Positions 1-6,161 are shown, counted from the stretch's first letter. The stretch: 6,949 nt of DNA from Acidimicrobiia bacterium (GCA_019243595.1 JAFAUA010000395.1:1-6949); one strand, 5' to 3'. A program made the numbers and translations. The notes: generated by a model from the sequence alone, not told the origin.

Positions 1-156
1 GATGAGCGGCACGAGGACGATGAGCCCCGGCCCGCGGGCCCCGACCACGCGGCCGAGGCGGAAGACGACGCCGCGCTCGTACTCCTTGACCACCTTCAGG
101 GAGGCGGCCAAGAGGAACACCAGGACCAGCAGCACCACGAGAATCCCCGCCGCCAT
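1..156 (-). CDS. Stomatin/slipin-type SPFH membrane protein, N-terminal fragment
   Basis: The first 52 codons read leftward from an ATG at 156 and run off the left edge. Residues 2-20 are one hydrophobic helix (AAGILVVLLVLVFLLAASL), then comes KVVKEYERGVVFRLGRVVG and a short hydrophobic hairpin segment (GPGLIVLVPLI). This N-terminal membrane anchor followed by 'EYERGVVFRLGR' is the typical opening of the stomatin/slipin branch of SPFH (band 7) proteins, which are membrane-bound scaffolds that oligomerise. The SPFH domain itself lies beyond the window. No clear Shine-Dalgarno sequence precedes the ATG. The gene lies 45 bases downstream of the reductoisomerase-like gene on the same strand, so co-transcription is possible. 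Many slipins sit beside an NfeD-type gene, but that side is not visible here. The family call rests on a short N-terminus only. Confidence 0.75.
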   Translation of the reverse strand, partial: MAAGILVVLLVLVFLLAASLKVVKEYERGVVFRLGRVVGARGPGLIVLVPLI

Positions 157-201
157 CGACGCAGACGCTACGACCCGCAGCGTGCGTTGACGCGGATACG
201 G

Positions 202-1176
202 CTACTTGGTGACGGCTCGCTCGCCGAGCTTGAGGCGGAGGTCCTCTTCGAACTCGAGGATCTCGGGCGCCAGCGCTTTCGATCGCAATTCCTCGAGCAC
301 CGGGTAGCCGGCGTCGCGCTCGGCGTCCCATTCGTCGGCGAAGCGACCGGACGTGATGTCGCCGACGAGCTCGCGCATCGTCGAAGCGACATCGAGGTGG
401 TCGTAACGGCCGACCCTCGAGAGCTGCCCGTACTGGCTGGTGGGGGAGTGATGCAGGGTCTGGGCCGCGCCCCCTTCGAGGCGCACGAGGCGATACGTGC
501 GCTCGACCTCGCCGGACAGGAACAGCTCGGTGAGGATCGCCTCGATGGGGATGCCCTGCTCCATCATCACGGTGATGAACGACTCGTTGACCCGGCGCAG
601 CATCGGCGACAGCGCCTGCTCGACGGCCAGGTCGAGGACCGCTTCCTGCATCGGGGTCAACTCGAGCGCGCCCTGCCGCAGGCCGCCGATGGCTTTGGCG
701 ATGGCAAGGGTTCGGGCCCGGGCGGTGCCGGTGACGTCCTGCTGCATGCCGACGGCGGTGATGAAGCCGACACCCTCCTCGTAGCACCGCCGTACCTCGG
801 GACCGAGCATGCGCGGGGCGACCATGCCGGCGTCGCCGGGCGGTTGCAGTCGCTCGAAGGCGAGCGTGTAGCCGCTGGCGACGATGACGAGTGAGTCGTC
901 GCGCGGTGTGATCGGCAGTCCGGCGATGACGTCGTCGGGGACGATCAGGCAGATGACGTCCGCCCCGCTCGCCGACTCGATGTCGGCCACGTCGAAGCCG
1001 TCGGCCTCGGCCGTCGCCCGCGTCTCGTCATTGCGCACGTGGACGGTGACGTCGATGCCGGAGTCGCGGAGGTTCAGCGCCCAGGACCGGCCCTGGTTGC
1101 CATAGCCGACGACTGCCACCCGCTGCCCGGCGAGGGCCGCCAGGTCGGCATCCGATTCATGAAGGATCTCGCTCAT
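202..1176 (-). CDS. Ketol-acid reductoisomerase-like protein (divergent IlvC homologue)
   Basis: This is a 324-residue protein, close to the usual length of class I ketol-acid reductoisomerases (about 330-340). The N-terminal Rossmann domain has the family fingerprint VVGYGNQGRSWALNLRDSG at 22-40 (standard GYGSQGHAHALNLRDSG). The C-terminal knotted helical domain is recognisable from AKAIGG (160-165), DLAVEQA (182-188), SPTSQYG (244-250) and ITSGRFADEW (274-283). True IlvC converts acetolactate or acetohydroxybutyrate to dihydroxy-acids with Mg and NADPH in valine, leucine and isoleucine synthesis. Several catalytic positions differ here. The AHGFNIH histidine is replaced by Ser101 (ASGYTLAF), the lysine of APKGPG by Arg122 (APRMLG), and the second E-x3-E metal pair is not seen with normal spacing. 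The first metal pair (Asp182, Glu186) and Ser244 are kept. No ilvB or ilvN lies nearby. I therefore infer a paralogue with altered chemistry rather than the housekeeping enzyme. The start is the ATG at 1176; no strong ribosome-binding site lies at normal distance. Confidence 0.85.
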   Translation of the reverse strand: MSEILHESDADLAALAGQRVAVVGYGNQGRSWALNLRDSGIDVTVHVRNDETRATAEADGFDVADIESASGADVICLIVPDDVIAGLPITPRDDSLVIVASGYTLAFERLQPPGDAGMVAPRMLGPEVRRCYEEGVGFITAVGMQQDVTGTARARTLAIAKAIGGLRQGALELTPMQEAVLDLAVEQALSPMLRRVNESFITVMMEQGIPIEAILTELFLSGEVERTYRLVRLEGGAAQTLHHSPTSQYGQLSRVGRYDHLDVASTMRELVGDITSGRFADEWDAERDAGYPVLEELRSKALAPEILEFEEDLRLKLGERAVTK

Positions 1177-1199
1177 CAGCCGGGACCGTAGCCCTGCTC

Positions 1200-1250
1200 C
1201 GTTCTTTGCGCGTTTTCACTGCCGTCAGCAATGGAAACGCGCAAAGGACG
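1200..1250. repeat. Long near-perfect inverted repeat / hairpin between two leftward genes
   Basis: The arms 1200-1218 and 1232-1250 pair over 19 positions. The core is CTTTGCGCGTTT (1204-1215) against AAACGCGCAAAG (1235-1246). Read as plus-strand RNA, 17 pairs are Watson-Crick and two are G-U (1203/1247 and 1216/1234). Inside it, after one C-A mismatch, TGC (1220-1222) pairs with GCA (1228-1230) around a 5-base loop. In minus-strand RNA the two G-U pairs become A-C mismatches. The repeat lies 9 bases past the stop of the 110-residue gene and ends 24 bases before the reductoisomerase-like start. No T-run follows on either strand, so it is not a classical intrinsic terminator. It could be a U-less terminator for the helicase operon, a leader structure for the next gene, a protein-binding palindrome, or a dispersed repeat. 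Confidence 0.85.
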
Positions 1251-1258
1251 AGGCGGTG

Positions 1259-1591
1259 CTACTCCTCGTCGCCCTCCGCACTGCCTAGGAGCCCGGCGGT
1301 CGCAGCCAGGGCGGCGGCGACACCCGCCGCCCGTTCGACGACCGTGGCCAGGTAGTAGTCGACGAGGGCGCCGTGGCCCTGGAGCGGTGGGGTGCCGAGC
1401 GAACGCAGCACTGCGGCCGGATCGTTGGCGGGAATGATCGGCTGCGGGTCGTCGAGAGGCTGTGACTGGCGCCAGAGGTCGGCATTGCGGGGGCCGTGGG
1501 AGCGACGCCGACCGCGGCGGCGCCGGCGGGCCTGCTGCTGCCCTTGACCCTGCGACGGCTGCGCCGACGCATGCTTCTGCTCTTCGCTCAC
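1259..1591 (-). CDS. Small basic protein translationally coupled to the SNF2 helicase (unknown function)
   Basis: This is a 110-residue protein that I do not recognise. It starts at a GTG (1591) whose last two bases are the first two of the helicase stop codon (ATGTGA on the minus strand). A perfect AGGAGG sits 4 bases before it inside the helicase 3' end. This arrangement points to translational coupling. The N-terminal third is polar and low-complexity (SEEQKHASAQPSQGQGQQQ, residues 2-20), followed by a dense arginine patch ARRRRRGRRRSHGPR at 21-35, then a Trp-containing Pro-rich stretch (39-57). The C-terminal half (58-102) looks folded and alpha-helical, with DPAAVLRSLG, HGALVDYYLATVVERAAGVA and an Ala/Leu-rich tail ending in an acidic GDEE. 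The Arg patch suggests nucleic-acid contact and the helical half a possible protein interaction. Both are inferences. The context makes a helicase accessory role the first hypothesis. Confidence 0.75.
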   Translation of the reverse strand: MSEEQKHASAQPSQGQGQQQARRRRRGRRRSHGPRNADLWRQSQPLDDPQPIIPANDPAAVLRSLGTPPLQGHGALVDYYLATVVERAAGVAAALAATAGLLGSAEGDEE

Positions 1592-4500
1592 ATGTCCTCC
1601 TCGGTCAGGAGCGAGTCGGGACGCAGTCCGAGTGCGGTGCGCAGCTGGTCGGGGTCGAGGTCGGCGAGCGAGCTCGACTTGGGCAGCACCAGGTCGGCGA
1701 TGTGGCGCTTGCCGGCGACCACCTCTTCGACCCGCTCGTCGACGGTCCCCGGACAGACGAGGCGGTGGGAGACGACCGTGCGCTCCTGGCCGATCCGCCA
1801 AGCGCGGTCGCGGGCCTGGTCCTCGACCGCGGGGTTCCACCATCGGTCGTAGAGCACGACGTGGCTGGCGGCCGTGAGATTGAGGCCGGTGCCGCCCGCC
1901 TTCAGCGACAGCACAAGTGCACCGCGGCCCTTCTGCTCCTGGAACTCCTTGATCATCTTGTCCCGGGCGCCGCGGGCCAGGCCGCCGTGGTAGCACTCGA
2001 TCTCCAGGTCCATGACCTCGGTGAGGTAGTCGGCCATCTTCTTCCCCCACTCGGCGAAGTGGGTGAAGACGAGGATCTTCTCCTCGGCGGCGAACACCGA
2101 CTGGATGATCTCTTCGAGGCGAGCGAGCTTGCCCGAGCGTCCCGCCAGGCCGCCGTGGTCGTCGGGCAGATAGGCGGCGGGGTGGTTGCAGATCTGCTTG
2201 AGCTTCGTGATGGCGGCGAGCACGGCGCCCTTCTTGGCCTGGGTGCTCGCGGTGGCCGAGCCGGCGATGAGCTCGTCGAGCACGGCCTGGTAGAGGCCGA
2301 TCTGCTCGGGCGTCATGGTGCAGTGGTCGAGCTCGTCGATGTGGTCGGGGAGCTCCTGCGCGACGAACGGCTCGGACTTCGTCCGCCGGAAAACGAGGAT
2401 GCCGTTCAGGGCGCGCAACGCCGCCTCGCCGTCGCCGGACAGCTGGGCGACAAACGCGGGGCGGGAACCGACGATGCCCGGGTTGGTGAAGTCGAGGATC
2501 GACCACAGGTCGCCCAGCCCGTTCTCGATCGGCGTACCGGTCAGCGCGACCTTGTTTCGGGCTTCGAGGCGGCGCAGCTGCTGCGCGGTCTCGCTCGATG
2601 AGTTCTTGATCGCCTGGGCCTCGTCGATCACGATGCGGTCCCACTTCGTTTCCGAAAGACCCTCGACGTCGCGCACGGCGGTGGCGTACGTGGTGATCAC
2701 CACGTCGGCGCCCGCGACCTCCTTTTGCAGCTGTGCCGCCGATGCCCGCGACGCCCCGTGATGAACGACGACCTTCAGTCCGGGCGTGAAGCGTCCGGCC
2801 TCGGCGGCCCAGTTGCCGACGACGGCGGGCGGGGCGATGACGAGCGTCGGGCCGTCGCCTTCTGTGGCGGCGACGTGGGCGAGCACGGTCGGCGTCTTGC
2901 CGAGGCCCATGTCGAGCGCCAGGCAGCCGCCGAGGCCCACGGTGTCGAGGAAGCCAAGCCATGCCAGCGCCTCGGCCTGGTAGCTGCGCAGCTCGCCGTT
3001 GAACCCGGGCGGGGCGGTGACCGGCTCGAGGGCGATGTTCTTGGCCTTGTCGATGATGTCGGTCGCCCAGCTCGTGCCCTCGATCTGCACGCCACCGGCC
3101 AGCGGTGAGCTCTCCAGGCCCACGGCCTGGCGCAGGATCTCGGCGCCGGTGAGGGTGGTCTTCGTCTCGCGCTCGGCGAGGGCCGCAGCCGCCTCCTGGA
3201 GGTCGACGCGGTCGAGCTGCACCCACTTGCCGCGAGACTGCACGAGCGGCTTGGCCTGGGCGGCGAGGCGTGTGACCTCGGCGGCTGTCAGCTCGACATC
3301 GTCGAACATGACCGACCACTGCACGTTGCTGAGTTGGGCGGCGCCGACGACGGTGTCGTTCGTCGGCGACGCCAACAGCCGCAGGGCGGGCGTCGGCTTG
3401 CGCCGCGACAGCTGGGGCACGCGCACCTCGAAGCCCGCCGTCTGCAACGTCGGCCCACGCACCGTCATGAAGTCCCACGCCTCGTTCTGGTTCAGGTACA
3501 CCTCGCCCCGCCGGCGGCCGCCGGCCCGCAGGAGCTCGGGCACCATCCGCTCGAGGCGGTCGAGCTCGGCGGCGATGGCCGCCGTGTCCTTGCGGTCGGC
3601 GAGCGCCATCTCCACGGGCAGCGTCTTGCCTTCCGCGCCCGGACCGAGGACCGCGAGAAACCAGACGTTGCTGTCGTCGGGCTCGTGGAGCTGGACGGTG
3701 AGCTTGGTGCGGGCGACACCGGCGACCGGCTTGGACCAGCCACTGATGCGCCGCCCCAACGACGTCGCCTGGGCGACGGGCGCCGGGAACGGCGAGCCGT
3801 CGAGACGTGCCAGCACGCCGGCCGAGAGGTCGCCGGCGGTGCGCACCTGCGGCGGTGCGGCCGGCAGGTCCACCCGCTTGGCGGCCTGTCCGAGGATGAC
3901 CTCGACCACCTGCTCGATGATCCGGAGCACGACGGTGCGGGCGTCGGCGCGGTCGAGGGCGCCGACCGTCGCCGGCATCCTCGCCGCCAGCTGGCCGACC
4001 TCGTTGCTGTCGATCAGCGCCGGCTCCCACGACACGGAGACGTCGACGGACCGGCCGCCCTGGCGGCGAGCGGTCTTCAGCGCCGGCACCACCCGTCCCT
4101 GGGCGACGAGGTTGACGGCTGCCAGCGAGACCCGGCCCAACCACCGCACGCTCGCCCCCACGCCGTCACCGGATGGTCCGGCACCGACGGTGACCAGCCA
4201 ACCGAGGGCGTCGCCGAGCTCGATCGACAGGGCCGCGGCCCGGGCACCCGACGGCAGCGACACCGACTTGTGCGGGCTCCACCCGTGGGGAGGCGCTCCT
4301 ACGGCCTCGAGGCGGTCGGACAGCCCGTCGTGGTCGGCGGGATTGCAACCACGGCCGCCGGCCCAGACCACGACCCGATCGGAGGACCAGGTGGCCTGCA
4401 GCTCGACCTCGCCGGGCTCGCCGTCGTCCTCGACCTCGGGCTCGGCATCGGGCGGTGCCGGCGCCGGCCTGGGGCGGGGCGACATGTCGATGTTGTCGAT

Positions 4501-4728
4501 CGCCGCCCGCAGGCGGTCCCGCACCTCTTCGAGCATGGCGACAGTGCCGTTGCCGTTCCCTGCGTCCGGGACGCGCTCCTTCAGGATGCCGTCGGCCTGC
4601 TCAGCCAGTCGCTCGAGCGTGACGCGCCACGCGGCGGGGTCGGCGTCGAGCAACGCCGATTGTTGGGGCGTGGCAATTCCGTAGGCCGACGACCACGCCG
4701 CGTCTTCGAGTTCTTGTACGTCCTGCAT
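1588..4728 (-). CDS. SNF2-family DEAD/DEAH-box helicase with SNF2-associated domain
   Basis: This is a 1046-residue ATP-dependent DNA (or protein-DNA) remodelling motor of the bacterial SNF2/HepA-like type. The C-terminal half holds the two RecA-like lobes: LRSYQAEALAWL (580-591), Walker A DMGLGKT (606-612), Walker B DEAQ (702-705), motif III TGTPIEN (730-736), KILVFTHF (884-891), AGGTGLNL (944-951) and the arginine-finger motif QARDRAWRIGQ (971-981). Just before the motor, about residues 400-535, is the bacterial SNF2-associated region, recognised from LTAAEVTRLA (480-489) and RGKWVQLD (499-506). The N-terminal 350 residues are less conserved and include a Pro/Asp/Glu-rich linker at about 83-109. 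I chose the ATG at 4728 because the sequence becomes protein-like there. In-frame GTGs at 4746 and 4821 would add 6 or 31 residues, and none of the three has a well-spaced ribosome-binding site. All motor motifs are intact. It is divergent from the Lys-tail gene. The exact cellular role (repair, transcription recycling, defence) cannot be told from sequence. Confidence 0.97.
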   Translation of the reverse strand: MQDVQELEDAAWSSAYGIATPQQSALLDADPAAWRVTLERLAEQADGILKERVPDAGNGNGTVAMLEEVRDRLRAAIDNIDMSPRPRPAPAPPDAEPEVEDDGEPGEVELQATWSSDRVVVWAGGRGCNPADHDGLSDRLEAVGAPPHGWSPHKSVSLPSGARAAALSIELGDALGWLVTVGAGPSGDGVGASVRWLGRVSLAAVNLVAQGRVVPALKTARRQGGRSVDVSVSWEPALIDSNEVGQLAARMPATVGALDRADARTVVLRIIEQVVEVILGQAAKRVDLPAAPPQVRTAGDLSAGVLARLDGSPFPAPVAQATSLGRRISGWSKPVAGVARTKLTVQLHEPDDSNVWFLAVLGPGAEGKTLPVEMALADRKDTAAIAAELDRLERMVPELLRAGGRRRGEVYLNQNEAWDFMTVRGPTLQTAGFEVRVPQLSRRKPTPALRLLASPTNDTVVGAAQLSNVQWSVMFDDVELTAAEVTRLAAQAKPLVQSRGKWVQLDRVDLQEAAAALAERETKTTLTGAEILRQAVGLESSPLAGGVQIEGTSWATDIIDKAKNIALEPVTAPPGFNGELRSYQAEALAWLGFLDTVGLGGCLALDMGLGKTPTVLAHVAATEGDGPTLVIAPPAVVGNWAAEAGRFTPGLKVVVHHGASRASAAQLQKEVAGADVVITTYATAVRDVEGLSETKWDRIVIDEAQAIKNSSSETAQQLRRLEARNKVALTGTPIENGLGDLWSILDFTNPGIVGSRPAFVAQLSGDGEAALRALNGILVFRRTKSEPFVAQELPDHIDELDHCTMTPEQIGLYQAVLDELIAGSATASTQAKKGAVLAAITKLKQICNHPAAYLPDDHGGLAGRSGKLARLEEIIQSVFAAEEKILVFTHFAEWGKKMADYLTEVMDLEIECYHGGLARGARDKMIKEFQEQKGRGALVLSLKAGGTGLNLTAASHVVLYDRWWNPAVEDQARDRAWRIGQERTVVSHRLVCPGTVDERVEEVVAGKRHIADLVLPKSSSLADLDPDQLRTALGLRPDSLLTEEDM
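1596..1601 (-). promoter_or_regulatory. Shine-Dalgarno AGGAGG for the coupled 110-residue gene
   Basis: On the minus strand AGGAGG lies inside the last codons of the helicase gene, 4 bases before the GTG at 1591. This spacing is slightly short, but it is the only full-consensus site seen in the leftward genes, and it decides the GTG as the start. The terminating helicase ribosome would be placed directly on this start. Confidence 0.7.
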
Positions 4729-4747
4729 GTGTGTTGTGACGGGCACT

Positions 4748-4760
4748 CCCGGCTGCCGGG
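4748..4760. repeat. Short palindrome upstream of the helicase start
   Basis: CCCGGCTGCCGGG is a perfect 6-base inverted repeat around a central T, 20 bases upstream of the helicase ATG. It could be an operator half of the divergent control region, but arms made only of G and C arise easily by chance in DNA this GC-rich. Confidence 0.3.
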
Positions 4761-4820
4761 TCCCCTCCCGACAGGAAGTCCGTTGCTGCGTCTGTGGAGA
4801 GCCTGGACTGTCGGCCTCCA

Positions 4821-4834
4821 CCGCCCAAGGGCGG
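4821..4834. repeat. Short palindrome in the divergent intergenic region
   Basis: CCGCCC, AA, GGGCGG forms a near-palindrome of 6-base arms. It lies about 93 bases upstream of the chosen helicase start and about 115 bases before the Lys-tail gene on the other strand. A regulator site is possible; chance is also possible in GC-rich sequence. Confidence 0.25.
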
Positions 4835-4871
4835 GACGCGTACTACCCCCAAAGGTTAGCCCGCACGCCGC

Positions 4872-4900
4872 CTGACCGCCCGTCGAGGTTCTCCTAAGGT
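4872..4900 (+). promoter_or_regulatory. Candidate promoter of the Lys-tail gene
   Basis: A -35-like CTGACC (4872-4877; four of six matches to TTGACA) and a -10-like TAAGGT (4895-4900, fitting the actinobacterial TANNNT pattern) are separated by exactly 17 bases. Transcription would begin near 4907 and give a leader of about 29 bases holding the ribosome-binding site. For the opposite strand only an isolated TAACCT (4858 down to 4853) is seen, with no matching -35. Confidence 0.45.
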
Positions 4901-4918
4901 CTGGGGCCGTTCGAGCGT

Positions 4919-4924
4919 GGGAGG
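4919..4924 (+). promoter_or_regulatory. Ribosome-binding site GGGAGG of the Lys-tail gene
   Basis: GGGAGG lies 11 bases before the ATG at 4936. It supports that start and the reality of this small, compositionally odd gene. Confidence 0.6.
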
Positions 4925-4935
4925 TTTACGAAGCG

Positions 4936-5235
4936 ATGCCTGTGGTTGGTGACCGGGTTTCGGTGCAGTCGAAGTCGGGGCCCCGGGAGGGGGTCGTCCG
5001 GCGTGTCAACGGCGCACTCGTGACCGTCGAATGGAGCAACGGCGGGGAATCGACGCTGATTCCCGCACCGGGCGTGATGAGCGTGCTCGGCGGCCGCCGG
5101 GCGGCGCCGGCCAAGAAGAAGGCCGCCCCCGCCAAGAAGAAGGCAGCGCCCGCCAAGAAGAAGGCAGCGCCCGCCAAGAAGAAGAAGGCTGCGCCGGCGA
5201 AGAAGAAGGCGATCGCCAAGAAGAAGAAGCGGTAG
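4936..5235 (+). CDS. Small SH3-like protein with histone-H1-like AAPAKKK tail
   Basis: This is a 99-residue protein in two parts. Residues 1-52 look like a compact all-beta domain: VGDRVSVQSKSGPREGVVRRV, then ALVTVEWSNGGESTLIPAPG. The 'VGDRV...G.V..V.G...TVEW..G.E....PG' pattern resembles small SH3-like barrels of the DUF1918 type found in actinobacteria; this is a resemblance by eye only. Residues 56-99 are a tail of five AAPAKKK units, one extra Lys, and AIAKKKKR. It carries 20 lysines in 44 residues, all coded AAG. Such Ala/Pro/Lys tails are known from eukaryotic H1, bacterial H1-like proteins and the C-terminus of actinobacterial HU, where they bind DNA without sequence preference. I infer a cytoplasmic nucleoid- or RNA-associated protein. 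It is transcribed away from the SNF2 helicase and lies 44 bases before the enoyl-CoA hydratase gene, with no obvious terminator between. Confidence 0.85.
   Translation: MPVVGDRVSVQSKSGPREGVVRRVNGALVTVEWSNGGESTLIPAPGVMSVLGGRRAAPAKKKAAPAKKKAAPAKKKAAPAKKKKAAPAKKKAIAKKKKR
5101..5208 (+). repeat. 21-base coding tandem repeat (five AAPAKKK units)
   Basis: The five units start at 5101, 5122, 5143, 5164 and 5188, with one extra AAG at 5185-5187 after the fourth. Units 3 and 4 are identical at all 21 bases. The others differ mainly at third positions of the Ala and Pro codons, while the AAGAAGAAG core never changes. Recent duplication of one unit and a tendency to change length are likely. Any gain or loss of a unit keeps the reading frame. 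Confidence 0.9.
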
Positions 5236-5279
5236 CGGCGGGGGGCGCCGGCACCGGGTAGCTGCTAGGACAACTGGCC

Positions 5280-6161
5280 ATGCCCGACGCGCCCACACCT
5301 AACTACAGCGAGCTCCTGTACGAGGTCGACGGGCCGGTGCTCACGATCACCCTCAACCGGCCCGACAAGTTGAATGCCTTCACGTTCACGATGATGCGCG
5401 AGCTCATCGACGCCTTCGACAACGCCGACGCCGACGACGACGTCCGGGCGGTGATCGTGACTGGTGCCGGGCGGGGGTTCTGTGCGGGCGCCGACCTGGC
5501 CGCCGGCGACTCGACGTTCGACTACCGGGACACGAGCGGCAACGAGGCGAAGCTGGAGGACGCCCGCGACGGGGGCGGGCTGGTGGCGCTGCGCATCTTC
5601 GAGTCGAAGAAGCCGGTGATCGCCGCCGTCAACGGACCGGCCGTCGGGGTCGGCGTGACAATGACGCTGCCGATGGACGTACGCCTGGCGTCGGACAACG
5701 CCCGCTTCGGCTTCGTCTTCGCCCGTCGGGGCCTCGTGCCCGAGGCGGCGTCCTCGTGGTTCCTGCCTCGGGTCGTCGGTATCGGTCAGGCCATGGAGTG
5801 GGTGATGACCGGTCGGGTCTTCCCCGCCGCCGAGGCACTGGCCGGTGGTCTCGTGCGCAGCGTGCACCCGTCCGACGAGCTGCTGGGCGTCGCCAAGGCG
5901 CTCGCCCTCGAGGTCGCGGAGAACACGTCGGGCGTGTCGGTCGCCTTGTCGCGCCAGATGCTGTGGCGCATGCTCGGCGCCGATCACCCGATGGAGGCTC
6001 ACAAGATCGACTCGCGTGTCATCTGGGAGCAGGGTCGCAGCGGCGACGCCCGCGAAGGCGTGATGTCGTTCCTCGAGAAGCGCCCGCCCGACTTCCCGTT
6101 GCGCGTCTCGGCCGACATGCCCTCGTGCTTCCCGTGGTGGGAAGAGAGGAAGTTCGAATAG
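5280..6161 (+). CDS. Enoyl-CoA hydratase/isomerase (crotonase family)
   Basis: This is a 293-residue crotonase-fold protein, a little longer than the usual 255-265 because of a C-terminal extension. Family marks are TLNRPDKLNAF (24-34), the acyl-CoA oxyanion-hole segment GFCAGADL (66-73), VNGPAVGVG (117-125) and FGFVFARRGLVPEAASSW (143-160). Both glutamates of the classical hydratase are missing: by alignment they correspond to Thr127 and Phe147. One acid, Glu155 in GLVPEAASSW, sits where isomerase-type members such as delta3,delta2-enoyl-CoA isomerases and PaaG carry their single catalytic acid. Isomerase, or another single-acid reaction, is therefore at least as likely as hydration. The C-terminus EKRPPDFP...PSCFPWWEERKF is a recurring extension in actinobacterial members as I recall them. 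AGGA at 5267-5270 lies 9 bases before the ATG. The next gene begins at the base after this stop codon, so the two form an operon for acyl-CoA metabolism. Confidence 0.95.
   Translation: MPDAPTPNYSELLYEVDGPVLTITLNRPDKLNAFTFTMMRELIDAFDNADADDDVRAVIVTGAGRGFCAGADLAAGDSTFDYRDTSGNEAKLEDARDGGGLVALRIFESKKPVIAAVNGPAVGVGVTMTLPMDVRLASDNARFGFVFARRGLVPEAASSWFLPRVVGIGQAMEWVMTGRVFPAAEALAGGLVRSVHPSDELLGVAKALALEVAENTSGVSVALSRQMLWRMLGADHPMEAHKIDSRVIWEQGRSGDAREGVMSFLEKRPPDFPLRVSADMPSCFPWWEERKFE

Noticed and set aside
187..894. 235-codon rightward open frame
   Set aside because: Lies antisense to the reductoisomerase-like gene, whose family fingerprint is clear.
1200..1250. Classical Rho-independent terminator
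   Set aside because: The stem is strong, but no T-run follows on either strand, so it is kept as an inverted repeat of unknown role.
1462..2601. 379-codon rightward open frame
   Set aside because: Antisense to the helicase motor motifs; no recognisable protein pattern and no convincing ribosome-binding site.
1592..4144. Leftward open frame running in a second frame through the helicase before the 110-residue protein
   Set aside because: Only its last 110 codons (from the GTG at 1591) look like a protein. The rest is Arg/Gly/Pro-rich shadow translation of the helicase gene, which has all SNF2 motifs in the other frame.
2999..4684. 561-codon rightward open frame opposite the helicase
   Set aside because: Ser/Arg/Thr/Pro-rich composition without motifs; a shadow of the helicase coding strand.
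3334..4875. 513-codon rightward open frame opposite the helicase
   Set aside because: Composition is dominated by Arg, Gly, Ala and His with no domain signature. It lies antisense to a clear helicase gene, and long antisense frames are expected at this GC content.
4926..5219. Leftward frame with repeated AGAAFFLAGAAFF, resembling a membrane protein
   Set aside because: It is the reverse reading of the AAPAKKK repeats (AAG read backwards gives CTT, i.e. Leu/Phe). The plus-strand gene has a promoter-like element, a ribosome-binding site and a sensible N-terminal domain.
5236..5279. Possible terminator between the Lys-tail gene and the hydratase gene
   Set aside because: Only a trivial TAGCTGCTA palindrome and GC-rich bases are seen; no stable stem with a T-run.
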